64,000 bases of DNA from Candidatus Rickettsiella isopodorum (GCF_001881495.1 NZ_LUKY01000032.1:1-64000), one strand, 5' to 3'. Shown: positions 40,635 through 50,661, counted from the stretch's first letter. Notes: generated by a model not told the origin, from the letters alone. Program-made: numbers and translations.

Positions 40635-41180
40635 ATGTTAATAAAAAGATTGTTAAGAGTGAGTGTTATGGCTGCTATGTTTTTCAGTTTAGGCGCTTGT
40701 TCCACTGCGGATAATAATGAATTAGGGGAAGCGAGTGCTATTCCGACACATGTCGATAACGCATTGACACACGGAGCCGGTGATATCGGTAGTTTTTACG
40801 GCGATGAAAGCACGCATCCACTGCAAGTGGGTGATCAAACCTATTACTTTGGTTTTGATAAAAGTCTCGTCCGTGAAGAAGATAAACCTTCTCTGCAAGT
40901 CCAAGCACATTACCTAATTAGCCATCCACAAGCTAAAATATTGATAGCGGGTAATACTGACGAAAGAGGCAGCCGTGAATATAATATCGGTTTGGGTCAA
41001 CGCCGTGCCTTAAGTGTACAACAATTTTTAATTGCGAATGGCGTCAGTGGAAAGCAGATCCTAACCGTCAGTTATGGCGCAGAAAAGCCAGTGGCGTTTG
41101 GTCATAGTGAAGCAGATTATGCGAAAAATCGTCGTGTTGACTTACAGTATCAAACTCCGGTTATCACCGATAAGATGTAA
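40635..41180 (+). CDS. pal: Peptidoglycan-associated lipoprotein Pal
   Basis: 181 residues. Lipobox 'SLGAC' predicts a lipid anchor near Cys22. The C-terminal OmpA-like domain has the peptidoglycan-binding pattern 'GNTDERGSREYNIGLGQRRA' and 'NRRVDLQY'. It anchors the outer membrane to the cell wall and interacts with TolB. It lies 18 bases after tolB. Confidence 0.96.
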   Translation: MLIKRLLRVSVMAAMFFSLGACSTADNNELGEASAIPTHVDNALTHGAGDIGSFYGDESTHPLQVGDQTYYFGFDKSLVREEDKPSLQVQAHYLISHPQAKILIAGNTDERGSREYNIGLGQRRALSVQQFLIANGVSGKQILTVSYGAEKPVAFGHSEADYAKNRRVDLQYQTPVITDKM

Positions 41181-41195
41181 TACTAGGAATTAACT

Positions 41196-42278
41196 ATGCG
41201 ATCGAATTTACCTTTGAATAGAGCGTTTACCTTTGCTAAGAGAGACATCTTATTCGACCAAAGGATAAATTCGAGGCTAGTTAAGTTGGTTAAGATTAGC
41301 TTATGTTGTGCGAGCTTATTAGTAAGTTCACTCGCTTATGCATTAGCACCGGTTGTTGATGCCTATGACGATGATGAGGATGCTCCGGCAACGACAACTT
41401 CTTCAAACCCAGCAAGTCCAGCGCATGAGTCAAGCAATTCAACTTCTAGCCCCGTGACTAGCCCAGCACCATCGAGTGTCCCATCCATTCCGAGTAATTC
41501 AGCCTCTTTTTCTTTAGAACAGCGGGTTACGATTTTAGAACGTCAAATCGCTAATCTCAATCCTCTGTTGGTACAAGTCGACGATTTACAACAACAATTA
41601 CAAAATTTACAAGGTAAACTTGAATCACAACAACATGCTGTCAAAGTATTAGAGGAGCAAGTACGTAATCAATATTTAGCAATCGATAAGCGTTTTGGCC
41701 AGCGGACTAACAATAACACCGCTAATTCTGCCAAACCGGCCAATGTTCCTATGAACGCTAATAGTGCGATGAGTCCGCGTCCATTGGTAGATCTCAGTAG
41801 TAGCACGAAAAAAGAGGATTCAAATAATCGCAAGTCGATGCTACCAAACTCGGCACCAACGGCGGCGGCAGAGCGTGCTTATCAAGCGGCTTTTCAATTA
41901 CTGAAAACTAAACAATATAATGAAGCGATAGCCGCTTTTGAAGCCTTCAATAAAAAATTTCCGAATGATCTGAATGTTGCGAATGCAGATTATTTTTTAG
42001 GACAGTTGTATTTATTACAGGGGCAAGCTGATCTAGCAATTAACTTTTTTAAACGTTTTATTACCCGTTATAGCCAAGATGCACGAGTACCCGATGCCAT
42101 GTTGCAATGTGGTTTAGCGTATTTTGCCAAAGGTGATAAAAAAATGGCGATGGAATTGTTTGAAAAAATAATCCAACAATATCCTGATTCTAAAGCGGCA
42201 CAAGCGGCTCAAGCCCGTTTACAACAATTTAAAGCCATGATTTCTGCAGCGGCAAATCCCGCTAAAAATAAGGTTTAA
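41196..42278 (+). CDS. cpoB: Cell division coordinator CpoB (YbgF)
   Basis: 360 residues. An N-terminal signal-like hydrophobic stretch (about 34-51, 'CCASLLVSSLAYALA') follows an unusually long basic head of about 33 residues; a TTG at 41286 would give a normal-length signal peptide, but the ATG has a good 'aggaa' site. Next come a Ser/Pro/Thr-rich linker, a coiled coil (about 105-150), a second linker, and C-terminal TPR repeats (about 225-345, 'YQAAFQLLKTKQYNEAIAAF'). It coordinates outer-membrane constriction with septal peptidoglycan synthesis. Standard last gene of tol-pal. Confidence 0.92.
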   Translation: MRSNLPLNRAFTFAKRDILFDQRINSRLVKLVKISLCCASLLVSSLAYALAPVVDAYDDDEDAPATTTSSNPASPAHESSNSTSSPVTSPAPSSVPSIPSNSASFSLEQRVTILERQIANLNPLLVQVDDLQQQLQNLQGKLESQQHAVKVLEEQVRNQYLAIDKRFGQRTNNNTANSAKPANVPMNANSAMSPRPLVDLSSSTKKEDSNNRKSMLPNSAPTAAAERAYQAAFQLLKTKQYNEAIAAFEAFNKKFPNDLNVANADYFLGQLYLLQGQADLAINFFKRFITRYSQDARVPDAMLQCGLAYFAKGDKKMAMELFEKIIQQYPDSKAAQAAQARLQQFKAMISAAANPAKNKV

Positions 42279-42279
42279 A

Positions 42280-42360
42280 CTTCAGCAATGAGCGTGTATA
42301 TAATAACCGTATGGATTTCGAATGGAGCGGTAACACCGAATGAAATTCAAGTGCAAAGAG
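42280..42360 (+). repeat. Dispersed intergenic repeat, copy D (before truA)
   Basis: Most diverged copy. 'ttcagcaatgagcg' matches the first block, and 'tggagcggtaacac' plus 'gaaattcaagtgcaaag' match the later blocks of copies A to C. It ends about 40 bases before the truA start. Confidence 0.55.
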
Positions 42361-42400
42361 TTTATTTAAGCAATAATAATTAATCACAGAAAATTATCGT

Positions 42401-43183
42401 ATGAGAATAGCATTGAGCATTTCTTATCAAGGTAGTGCTTACCATGGTTGGCAATCGCAAGCAGGATTGGCCTGCATACAAACTTGCTTAGAGCGGGCGA
42501 TTAGCCAAGTTGCGGATCATCCGATAATCTTAACTTGTGCAGGTCGCACCGATAAGGGTGTACATGCCTTAGATCAAGTGGTGCATTTTGATACCGGCGT
42601 ACAGCGGTCCCAACGGGCTTGGTTGTTAGGGTCTAATAGCTATTTACCGGCGGATATTCGCGTCAACTGGGTGCAAGCAGTGGAGAGTACTTTTCATGCT
42701 CGATTTTCCGCTGTAGCACGTCGTTATCGCTATATTATTTATAATCGACGTTTAAGTAATGCCTTATGGAACGCTTATACCAGCCATTTTTATTATCCTT
42801 TAAATGAAAGCGATATGCAGTCTGCTGCGCAGTATCTCCTGGGTGAGCATGATTTTAGTTCATTTCGTGCGGCAAGTTGCCAAGCGAACAATGCACGACG
42901 CGAGGTACAACATATTCAAGTCAAGCGCGAAGGATGCTATGTGACTATTGATATTCAGGCGAATGCTTTTTTACATCATATGGTGCGCAATATCAGCGCG
43001 GTCTTAATGACGATAGGTGCGGGTAAAAAACCCATCGCATGGGCTAAAGAAGTTTTATTGGCGCAAGATCGTAAAGTAGCTGATGTGACCGCTTCACCGA
43101 ATGGTCTATATTTATACCAAGTAGTTTATCCAGAAAACTTTATGTTACCTCAATCAGAAAATGATTTTTTATTTTTTATTTAA
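42401..43183 (+). CDS. truA: tRNA pseudouridine(38-40) synthase TruA
   Basis: Converts uridines 38-40 of the tRNA anticodon arm to pseudouridine. 260 residues. The catalytic Asp lies in 'CAGRTDKGVHALDQVVHF'. Other markers are 'SFRAASCQANNARREV' and 'NAFLHHMVRNI'. The N terminus MRIALSISYQGSAYHGWQ is standard. Confidence 0.95.
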   Translation: MRIALSISYQGSAYHGWQSQAGLACIQTCLERAISQVADHPIILTCAGRTDKGVHALDQVVHFDTGVQRSQRAWLLGSNSYLPADIRVNWVQAVESTFHARFSAVARRYRYIIYNRRLSNALWNAYTSHFYYPLNESDMQSAAQYLLGEHDFSSFRAASCQANNARREVQHIQVKREGCYVTIDIQANAFLHHMVRNISAVLMTIGAGKKPIAWAKEVLLAQDRKVADVTASPNGLYLYQVVYPENFMLPQSENDFLFFI

Positions 43184-43306
43184 TAAATAGGTTGAGATAT
43201 TAACGAGATCCTTCACAGATTAGAAAAAGATGCATGTTAATTTTAATTGAGAATATGTTAATATTATTTAATAAGAAGGTTTAAAAAATTGTAGGATGCT
43301 TTCAAC

Positions 43307-44419
43307 ATGCCAAACAAAAATATTCCTAAAGTTTTGCATTTCATCTGGATTGGGAAGGGTGCGACAGACTATCTGTATACATTAAAAAAATGGCGGGAAT
43401 TACATCCACATCCTGAGTACATTATAAACTTTTGGATAGCGCCAAAAGATCTCACTCAAGCAGAAAAAAGAAGCTTAATAAAAATTAATTTAGAAAAAAA
43501 ATTTAATCTAAAATTTAGGAATATTGAAAAAGAAACCGATTTAAAAAATTATCCACTTATTATGAGTGAGATAGATAAGGGCAATCCATGGAGCGCCAGT
43601 GATATATTACGTTTAGCCATTTTGGTTAAAGAACCTGGTTTTTACTTCGATCTGGATATCACGCCAAAAAAGACTCTACCAGATCGTGTAAGCTGTAAAA
43701 AAGGGGTTTTATTTAATATCTTTATAGAAAATAGAAGAATCCTATTTCACTTTGATATTATAGCGGCAGCGACTGAAAATCAGCCTGTTTTGGAATATAT
43801 CAGTCGTTTATTGCTAAAAACTTTGAATTTTATAAAAGAAGAGGAAACTCAAATAAAAATAGATCTGGCTTATCATTTCCAAGAAAAATCAGCGGTTGAT
43901 TATCTATTTGCGAGTAATTGTACAGGCCAGAGCGCTGCGATGGCACTCTTTCATTATTATAGTTTACCTAAAAATATTACTGTTGTAGACGATCTGACAT
44001 TTCCCTATATACATTTATTCGAAGAGCTCCCTATACAGAAATTGGTGAAATATTTTCGATGGAGTGAAAAATATAAAGGCCTTAAAGAGAAAGTAGCTAA
44101 TTTTAATAAAAAGTATTTTGAAATCTATGATCAAGTATCTCAAGGGAAAGAAATTGAACCGACTAGCCTAATTACTCGATTAAATAAATTTTGTGCTGCT
44201 TCAGGTTTATTTTTTTCATCTGTTTTGAGCAACAATGATGTTTATGCATCAGCTAAACTTGAAAATGATAACCAAAAACAGCAAGCAGCCGCATTAAAGC
44301 AAGGTATGAATGATGGTTTTTCTATCCAATTTGGGGGAAATAATTTTTTTATCCTGCCTAAATTAAACTCAGAAGAAGTAAGCATTAAGTTGAAAAATTT
44401 TTTAACTCAGTCTAACTAG
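43307..44419 (+). CDS. TcdA/TcdB-type glycosyltransferase, candidate effector
   Basis: 370 residues with no signal peptide or membrane helix. The N-terminal half carries the glycosyltransferase-sugar fold shared with clostridial toxin and related GT domains: 'IPKVLHFIWIG' (6-16), 'WSASDILRLAIL' (95-106) and the DxD metal/nucleotide-sugar motif in 'GFYFDLDITP' (Asp115, Asp117). In bacteria that infect eukaryotes such enzymes often modify host GTPases or other proteins. It stands alone between truA and the pot operon, with a long AT-rich leader and lower GC than its neighbours. The C-terminal ~170 residues are not recognised. Host function is inference. Confidence 0.75.
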   Translation: MPNKNIPKVLHFIWIGKGATDYLYTLKKWRELHPHPEYIINFWIAPKDLTQAEKRSLIKINLEKKFNLKFRNIEKETDLKNYPLIMSEIDKGNPWSASDILRLAILVKEPGFYFDLDITPKKTLPDRVSCKKGVLFNIFIENRRILFHFDIIAAATENQPVLEYISRLLLKTLNFIKEEETQIKIDLAYHFQEKSAVDYLFASNCTGQSAAMALFHYYSLPKNITVVDDLTFPYIHLFEELPIQKLVKYFRWSEKYKGLKEKVANFNKKYFEIYDQVSQGKEIEPTSLITRLNKFCAASGLFFSSVLSNNDVYASAKLENDNQKQQAAALKQGMNDGFSIQFGGNNFFILPKLNSEEVSIKLKNFLTQSN

Positions 44420-44592
44420 CTCGGTGAGTTTGACAGATTTTAAACAAAAGTTTTTTTATATTCTTTATGAATAAGCCGCGATCTATTTATTTTTTATGTC
44501 AAGCATAGAATAAAATACTTGGTTTTACCGAAGCTCTATTGCATAATCCCTTTCAATTTTACTTCCATCATGAAAGTGAGGTTATCTGTGTA

Positions 44593-45690
44593 ATGAATGG
44601 GAATGTCCTTGAACTCAAAGGAGTCACTAAACGTTTCGATGGCGAAGACGTATTAGAAGATATTAACTTCGAGGTAAGGCATGGTGAATTTTTGACCTTA
44701 CTTGGACCTAGTGGTTGTGGCAAGACGACGTTATTGCGTTTAATTTCAGGTTTTGAGCAACCCGATAGTGGCGTCATTTGCATTAACGGTGTTGATGTCA
44801 AAGGCTTGTCACCACAAGCACGCCATGTGAATACCGTTTTTCAAAGCTATGCTTTATTCCCGCATCTGAATGTCTTTGACAATATTGCTTTTGGTTTACG
44901 TTGTAAAGGGGGCTTGTCGAAAGCAGAGATTACACAGCAGGTTAATGATGCATTAAATATGGTGAAGTTGGTGCATTTAAGTGAGCGTAAACCTTATCAA
45001 TTAAGCGGTGGCCAGCAACAACGGGTGGCGATTGCCAGAGCCGTGGTGAATAAACCCAGCATCCTGTTATTGGATGAACCATTAAGTTCTTTAGATTATC
45101 GCTTACGTAAAACCATGCAGCTTGAATTAAAGCAGTTGCAAACCAAATTGGGTATTACGTTTATTTTTGTGACACATGATCAGGAAGAAGCTTTATCGAT
45201 GTCAGATCGGGTTGTGGTGATGCATGAAGGACGTATTGAGCAAATCGGTACTCCGCGCGAAGTGTACGAAGAACCGCATAGCTTACGGGTTGCGCGTTTC
45301 ATAGGCGAAGTAAATATTTTCGAAACACAAATTATTTCTTCTGATGAACATGTGTTTCACGCGATGATTGAGGGTAAAGAGTTTACATTAAAAAATCGGC
45401 GGCATTTTTCTAAGAATCAAAAGGTCTATACCTTAGTCAGGCCCGAAGATCTTGAAGTTTGGTCTCCAGTCGAGGTGACAGATACTTCGCAGATGTTTCC
45501 TGGAGTGGTTGAGCAAGTTATTTACAAAGGTTCTACTGTCGATCTGATGGTGCGTTTGGAAAGTCAAAATTTGTTGGCTGCTACGCAATTTTTCAATGAG
45601 GATGATGAAAAATTAGATTTCCATAGCGGGGAGTCTGTTTGGGTACATTGGATTCCAGGATGGGAGGTTATTTTGCCCGATGAAAGTTGA
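44593..45690 (+). CDS. potA: Spermidine/putrescine ABC transporter ATPase PotA
   Basis: Energises polyamine import. 365 residues. Walker A 'GPSGCGKTTLLRL', Q-loop 'TVFQSYALFPHL', signature 'LSGGQQQRVAIARA', Walker B 'ILLLDEPLSSLD', H-loop 'FVTHDQEEALSM', and a C-terminal TOBE-like domain (about 275-365). The start ATG giving MNGNVLEL aligns with PotA; an upstream TTG adds 18 residues without support. It overlaps potB by 11 bases. Confidence 0.93.
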   Translation: MNGNVLELKGVTKRFDGEDVLEDINFEVRHGEFLTLLGPSGCGKTTLLRLISGFEQPDSGVICINGVDVKGLSPQARHVNTVFQSYALFPHLNVFDNIAFGLRCKGGLSKAEITQQVNDALNMVKLVHLSERKPYQLSGGQQQRVAIARAVVNKPSILLLDEPLSSLDYRLRKTMQLELKQLQTKLGITFIFVTHDQEEALSMSDRVVVMHEGRIEQIGTPREVYEEPHSLRVARFIGEVNIFETQIISSDEHVFHAMIEGKEFTLKNRRHFSKNQKVYTLVRPEDLEVWSPVEVTDTSQMFPGVVEQVIYKGSTVDLMVRLESQNLLAATQFFNEDDEKLDFHSGESVWVHWIPGWEVILPDES

Positions 45691-46546
45691 TCGCCTCTTT
45701 AAAGGAAGCACCATCAGTATCGTTTGGCTGTGGCTATCTGTATTTGCTTTATTACCGACGCTATTGGTACTGATAATAAGTTTGCTGCAAAATGATCCGG
45801 CCAATCTTATCCGTTGGAAATTTTCACTAGAAAATTACCGAGCCTTATTAAATCCTATTTATTTTAAAGTATTTTGGCATTCTTTTTGTGTGGCCGGACT
45901 GTGTAGTTTAATTTGTTTAGTACTGAGTTATCCTTTTGCTTATTTATTGGCGCGACTCGATTCTAAATATAAGAGTTTATTATTATTTTTAGTGATTATC
46001 CCTTTCTGGACCAGTTCATTGATCCGTACTTATGCGATCATCTCTATACTGAAAGCGAAAGGCTTGTTAAATACACTATTATTATCACTCGGTATTATTC
46101 ACCACCCGTTAACCATTTTGTATACCAGTACCGCAGTCATTATTGGTTTAGTCTATAGTTTACTTCCTTTCATGATTTTACCTTTATACGCCAATATTGA
46201 GAAATTAGAGACGCAATTTATTGATGCAGCGCGCGATTTAGGTGCGAATAGCTTAACTATTTTAATACGCGTTATTTTACCGTTAACACTGCCGGGTATT
46301 ATGGGCGGAATCATTTTGGTCTTCTTGCCAGCGATGAGTATGTTTTATATTCCGGATATTTTGGGTGGTGCCAAATCCCTGTTGGTTGGGAATCTCATTC
46401 AAAATGAATTTTTAGCGGCACATAACTGGCCTTTGGGTTCAGCGGTGAGTATGGTACTGACTCTAGCAATGGGAATATTGTTGTTACTGTATCGACGTGT
46501 CAATAAAATAGGACAATATCACGATGAACCGATTGGCGAGATTTAG
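45680..46546 (+). CDS. potB: Spermidine/putrescine ABC transporter permease PotB
   Basis: 288 residues with six membrane helices. The EAA loop that contacts PotA is seen in 'DAARDLGANSLTILIRVILP'. 'WTSSLIRTYAIISILKAKGL' is typical of PotB. It overlaps potA by 11 and potC by 23 bases. Confidence 0.93.
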   Translation: MKVDRLFKGSTISIVWLWLSVFALLPTLLVLIISLLQNDPANLIRWKFSLENYRALLNPIYFKVFWHSFCVAGLCSLICLVLSYPFAYLLARLDSKYKSLLLFLVIIPFWTSSLIRTYAIISILKAKGLLNTLLLSLGIIHHPLTILYTSTAVIIGLVYSLLPFMILPLYANIEKLETQFIDAARDLGANSLTILIRVILPLTLPGIMGGIILVFLPAMSMFYIPDILGGAKSLLVGNLIQNEFLAAHNWPLGSAVSMVLTLAMGILLLLYRRVNKIGQYHDEPIGEI

Positions 46547-47297
46547 CTATTTGGCAGTGATCTACTGCTTTTTTTACTTTCCAATTATTTTATTAATTAT
46601 TTATTCGTTTAATAATTCAACGTACTCATTGCTTTGGCATGGCTTTACTTTAGATTGGTATAAACAATTAGGTGATGATAGCAATTTGGCCATTGTCGCC
46701 TTGCATTCACTCGAAGTGGGTGTATTAGCGGCCAGTTTTGCGACGTTAATAGGGACTATTGCAGCGACTTGTCTGTATCGTTATCGGTTTTTTGGTAAAC
46801 ATTTACTCCATGGTTTATTGTTTGTATTGATAGTCTCGCCTGATATTGTCATGGGAATTTCATTACTTATCTTATTTTTTTTACTGAATATGCGTTTAGG
46901 TTTTTGGTCATTATTATTATCACATATTACTTTTTGTATTCCTTTTGTGGCGGTCACGGTTTATAGTCGATTGACTGGTTTGGATAAAAATATTTTTGAA
47001 GCAGCGCGTGATTTAGGCGCAAATGACTTTATGAGTTTTCGTCGCATTATTATTCCTATGTTATGGCCCGCTATTTTAGCGGGCTGGCTATTAAGTTTTA
47101 CTTTGTCACTCGATGATGTAATCATTAGCTTTTTTGTTACCGGCCCTGATTTTCAAATTTTGCCGTTGTATATTTACTCATTGGTTCGCATCGGATTAAA
47201 GCCGGAATTGAATGCGCTCTGTTCGGTGATGTTTGCTATTACGCTATTTATCGTCGTTGCCTTCCAATGGGTATTACCTAAAAAGGTTAAAAAATAA
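46524..47297 (+). CDS. potC: Spermidine/putrescine ABC transporter permease PotC
   Basis: 257 residues, six membrane helices. The EAA loop is 'EAARDLGANDFMSFRRIIIP'. 'SLDDVIISFFVTGPDFQILP' is characteristic of PotC. The start lies within the potB 3' end; potD follows two bases after its stop. Confidence 0.93.
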   Translation: MNRLARFSYLAVIYCFFYFPIILLIIYSFNNSTYSLLWHGFTLDWYKQLGDDSNLAIVALHSLEVGVLAASFATLIGTIAATCLYRYRFFGKHLLHGLLFVLIVSPDIVMGISLLILFFLLNMRLGFWSLLLSHITFCIPFVAVTVYSRLTGLDKNIFEAARDLGANDFMSFRRIIIPMLWPAILAGWLLSFTLSLDDVIISFFVTGPDFQILPLYIYSLVRIGLKPELNALCSVMFAITLFIVVAFQWVLPKKVKK

Positions 47298-47299
47298 TC

Positions 47300-48334
47300 A
47301 TGCGTTTAGTTTGTTTTTTTATCCTATTATGGGTTATTTTCACTCGATCAGCGTATGCAGAACAAAATATTGTTAATATTTACAATTGGTCGAGCTATAT
47401 TTCCAATGATGCATTAAAAGAGTTCACACAAGAAACTGGGATTAAAGTTAATTATGCGACTTATGATAGTAATGAGACCTTATATGCGAAACTGAAAGCC
47501 AATCCGCATACGGGCTATGATGTGATTGTACCATCCACTTATTTTATCGATCGTATGCGCCAACAAGGCATGTTGCAAGCACTGGATAAATCTCGTTTAC
47601 CGAATTTCAAAAATCTTAATCCTGCGTTACTTAACAAATCTTATGATCCAGGTAATCATTATAGTATTCCGTATTTTTGGTCCACAACCGGTATTGTTGT
47701 TAATAGTAAGAGCCATCCCGCTCAGCAATTACAAGCTTGGATAGATTTTTGGAACCCACGCTATCGTAACCAATTACTCTTATTAGATGACGTCCATGAA
47801 GTCTTCTCCATGGCATTGATGGTATTAGGTTATTCACCGAATGACACCAATCCTGAACATATCCGCTTGGCCTACCTTAAATTAAAGGAGTTAATGCCAA
47901 ATGTACGTTTGTTTAATAATGATGGGGTAAAATCACTTTTCATTGATGAAGATTTAAGTGTCGGTATGGCTTGGAATGGTGATATCTATCAAGCCGCACA
48001 AGAAAATCCCGCATTACGGTTTATTTATCCTAAAGAAGGTTTTGTGATCTCTATCGATAGCATGGCCATACCGATAGGGGCATCACATGTGAATAATGCC
48101 TACACTTTTATCAATTTTATACTCAGACCGGATATTGCCAAAAAAATAAGTTTAGCGACGGGCTTTGCGACACCTAATCTTACTGCCTATAAACTGATGC
48201 CAAAAGCCATTTTGAATAATTCCATGATCTATCCCGATAAAAAAACGTTACAACGCAGTGTCGTTCAAGTTGATGTAGGAGCTGCTGAAAGTATTTACCA
48301 ACATTATTGGGAATTATTGAAAATTGGTGGTTAA
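47300..48334 (+). CDS. potD: Spermidine/putrescine-binding protein PotD
   Basis: Periplasmic substrate-binding protein, 344 residues. Signal peptide about 1-20 (ending SAYA), then 'VNIYNWSSYISNDALKEFT', the standard opening of mature PotD. 'DVIVPSTYFIDRM' and 'GMAWNGDIYQAAQENP' fit the family's polyamine site. Completes potABCD. An intracellular bacterium could use it to draw on host polyamines. Confidence 0.93.
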   Translation: MRLVCFFILLWVIFTRSAYAEQNIVNIYNWSSYISNDALKEFTQETGIKVNYATYDSNETLYAKLKANPHTGYDVIVPSTYFIDRMRQQGMLQALDKSRLPNFKNLNPALLNKSYDPGNHYSIPYFWSTTGIVVNSKSHPAQQLQAWIDFWNPRYRNQLLLLDDVHEVFSMALMVLGYSPNDTNPEHIRLAYLKLKELMPNVRLFNNDGVKSLFIDEDLSVGMAWNGDIYQAAQENPALRFIYPKEGFVISIDSMAIPIGASHVNNAYTFINFILRPDIAKKISLATGFATPNLTAYKLMPKAILNNSMIYPDKKTLQRSVVQVDVGAAESIYQHYWELLKIGG

Positions 48335-48472
48335 TTTAGGCACGATGTGAAGGAGCGCTATCGCTTGCGCTGAAGGTACGAATGATCACGTTGAAGTAGA
48401 ATGGGTATATACTAATCAGAGTTGAGCAAAAAAAGTTTTAATTGAGTGGGTGAGAGGTTAAACAGGAAAATT

Positions 48473-49366
48473 ATGAGTTGGTTAAAAAAAGTCATTAAAG
48501 GAATTCGGACCGTGGTTAGAAATACCACGGGAGTTCCTGAAAATAGTTGGACTAAATGTGAGTCCTGTGGAGCAGTACTCTATCGCGCGGAATTTGAACG
48601 TAATCTAATGGTTTGTCCAACTTGTAACCACCATCATCGGATTAAAGCGCGTAAACGTTTAGCACAGCTTTTGGATCCTGAAACCGGTCAAGAAATAGGC
48701 AGTCAAATAGAAGCGGTGGATAGGCTTAAATTTAAAGATCAATTTAAATATAAAGATCGGCTACATTCAGCCATAAAAAAAACCGGTGAAAAAGAAGCGT
48801 TGATAGTTATGCAAGGAAAATTAGAGGGTAGGGCAGTAGTGTGCGCAGCGTTTGAGTTCAATTTTATGGGTGGGTCGATGGGCGCTGCGGTAGGAGAGCG
48901 TTTTGTACAAGGTGTGTTAAAGGCCATTGAGGAAGATATTCCTTTTATTTGTGTTTCAGCAAGTGGCGGAGCCCGGATGCAAGAAGGTTTATTCTCATTA
49001 ATGCAAATGGCAAAAACAAGTGCTGTCTTGGGTGAACTTAAACAAAAAGGACTCCCTTTTATTTCTGTATTAACCGATCCGACTATGGGTGGTGTATCAG
49101 CAAGTTTTGCTAATCTTGGCGATATTATTATTGCAGAGCCTAAAGCTTTAATTGGTTTTGCCGGTCCACGTGTCATTGAACAAACTGTACGCCAAGTTTT
49201 ACCCGAAGGATTTCAACGCAGTGAATTTTTATTAGCACATGGTGCTATCGATATGATCGTCGATAGGAGGGAATTAAAGGGAAAAATGGTTTCGCTTTTA
49301 AATAAACTGATGGCAGCGAATCAAGGACGTTATTCACTAACAGCCATTGTCAATGACGATATCTAA
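48473..49366 (+). CDS. accD: Acetyl-CoA carboxylase carboxyltransferase subunit beta
   Basis: With AccA transfers carboxyl from biotin to acetyl-CoA, giving malonyl-CoA for fatty-acid synthesis. 297 residues. The N-terminal zinc ribbon is seen in '[16 protein letters not shown]' and '[11 protein letters not shown]'; the crotonase-like core has '[11 protein letters not shown]' and '[13 protein letters not shown]'. The ATG giving MSWLKKV matches the family; an upstream start adding nine residues was rejected. It overlaps folC by 14 bases, a conserved pair. Confidence 0.96.
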   Translation: MSWLKKVIKGIRTVVRNTTGVPENSWTKCESCGAVLYRAEFERNLMVCPTCNHHHRIKARKRLAQLLDPETGQEIGSQIEAVDRLKFKDQFKYKDRLHSAIKKTGEKEALIVMQGKLEGRAVVCAAFEFNFMGGSMGAAVGERFVQGVLKAIEEDIPFICVSASGGARMQEGLFSLMQMAKTSAVLGELKQKGLPFISVLTDPTMGGVSASFANLGDIIIAEPKALIGFAGPRVIEQTVRQVLPEGFQRSEFLLAHGAIDMIVDRRELKGKMVSLLNKLMAANQGRYSLTAIVNDDI

Positions 49367-50633
49367 TGAATTAAACTTAAATTCACGATCATTATCCGAT
49401 TGGTTAGCTTATATTGAGACCTTGTACCCTAACCGCATTGAATTAGGTCTTAAGCGTATTACACAAGTCGCACAGCGATTGCAAGTAGTCAACTTTAATT
49501 GTCCAGTGGTGATGGTTGCTGGAACAAATGGAAAAGGCTCTACTGTTGCCTTGACGGCCGCTATTTTAAGTGCCGCGGGTTATCGGGTGGGCACGTATAC
49601 TTCACCCCATCTTATTCGTTATCAAGAACGTATTCAAATATCAGGCCACTGCATTAGTGAGCAAGATTTGTGTCGTGCCTTTATGCAGATTGAAAAAAAT
49701 CGCGCAGATATTTCATTGACTTATTTTGAATTTGGGACTTTAGCTGCTTTATGGTATTTCAAACAAGCGGCATTAGATACGATTATTTTAGAAATAGGTT
49801 TAGGGGGTCGTTTGGATGCTGTCAATTGTGTGGATGCTGATTTATCCATTATCAGTATGATAGATATCGATCATACTGATTGGTTGGGAGATACGCGTGA
49901 AAAAATTGGCTTAGAAAAAGCCGCTATTATGCGTCCCAATCGATCGTGCGTTTGTGGAGATTTTTCACCGCCGGAATCGATACTTCATACTGCAAAAACT
50001 TTAGCTTGTCCCTTGTATCGGCAAGGGATAGAGTTTGATTATAAAATGCAGGGGCAATCCTGGTCATGGAATAGTGAACAACTTTCACTGCAAGATTTAC
50101 CTTTACCCAATATTGATTTACAGAATGCAGCGACCGTGTTACAGGCTGTCGAATTACTTGGTGATCATTTCATCATTACTCCGCTTGCCATACAAGAAGG
50201 CTTAAAGCAGGTTTTTGTACCCGGTCGATTTCACCTCATCGAAAAAAATGCACGGCAGATTATTATCGATGTCGCACATAATCCCGCTGGCGGAGAATGT
50301 TTATCAAAACGCTTAGCGAATACTCCCTGTTTAGGGAGTACTTATGCGTTAGCAGGTATGTTGACTGATAAAGATATTCTTAATACTTTACGTCCTTTGA
50401 AACATCATGTTGATCATTGGTATCTCTGTGATTTAGCGGAACAACGAAGTGCTAAAGCAGCACAATTAAAACAATCGCTCCTGGACCTTGAAGTGAGTCA
50501 AACCATTTTAGAGTTTTCTTCGCCGGAACTCGCTTTTCAACGCGCTTTCAGTCAGTTGAAAAAAAATGACCGGCTGTTGGTTTTTGGTTCTTTTCACACC
50601 GCTGCGGCTATATATCGATATTTAGAGGGTTAA
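49353..50633 (+). CDS. folC: Folylpolyglutamate synthase / dihydrofolate synthase
   Basis: Adds glutamate to dihydropteroate and folates. 426 residues of the Mur-ligase fold. The P-loop '[18 protein letters not shown]' and the second signature '[13 protein letters not shown]' are clear; the C-terminal domain begins near '[23 protein letters not shown]'. It starts inside accD, probably coupled to it. A TTG six bases upstream is a possible alternative start. Confidence 0.95.
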   Translation: MTISNELNLNSRSLSDWLAYIETLYPNRIELGLKRITQVAQRLQVVNFNCPVVMVAGTNGKGSTVALTAAILSAAGYRVGTYTSPHLIRYQERIQISGHCISEQDLCRAFMQIEKNRADISLTYFEFGTLAALWYFKQAALDTIILEIGLGGRLDAVNCVDADLSIISMIDIDHTDWLGDTREKIGLEKAAIMRPNRSCVCGDFSPPESILHTAKTLACPLYRQGIEFDYKMQGQSWSWNSEQLSLQDLPLPNIDLQNAATVLQAVELLGDHFIITPLAIQEGLKQVFVPGRFHLIEKNARQIIIDVAHNPAGGECLSKRLANTPCLGSTYALAGMLTDKDILNTLRPLKHHVDHWYLCDLAEQRSAKAAQLKQSLLDLEVSQTILEFSSPELAFQRAFSQLKKNDRLLVFGSFHTAAAIYRYLEG

Positions 50634-50661
50634 ATGATTAAACTTCTTTCTGAGAGGTAAA

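Noticed and set aside
48351..48375. 'agcgc' / 'gcgct' stem after potD as a terminator
   Set aside because: The stem is only five bases with an eight-base loop and no T-run; too weak to annotate.
48739..49176. 145-residue open frame antisense to accD
   Set aside because: Fully inside a conserved gene and without any recognisable family features.
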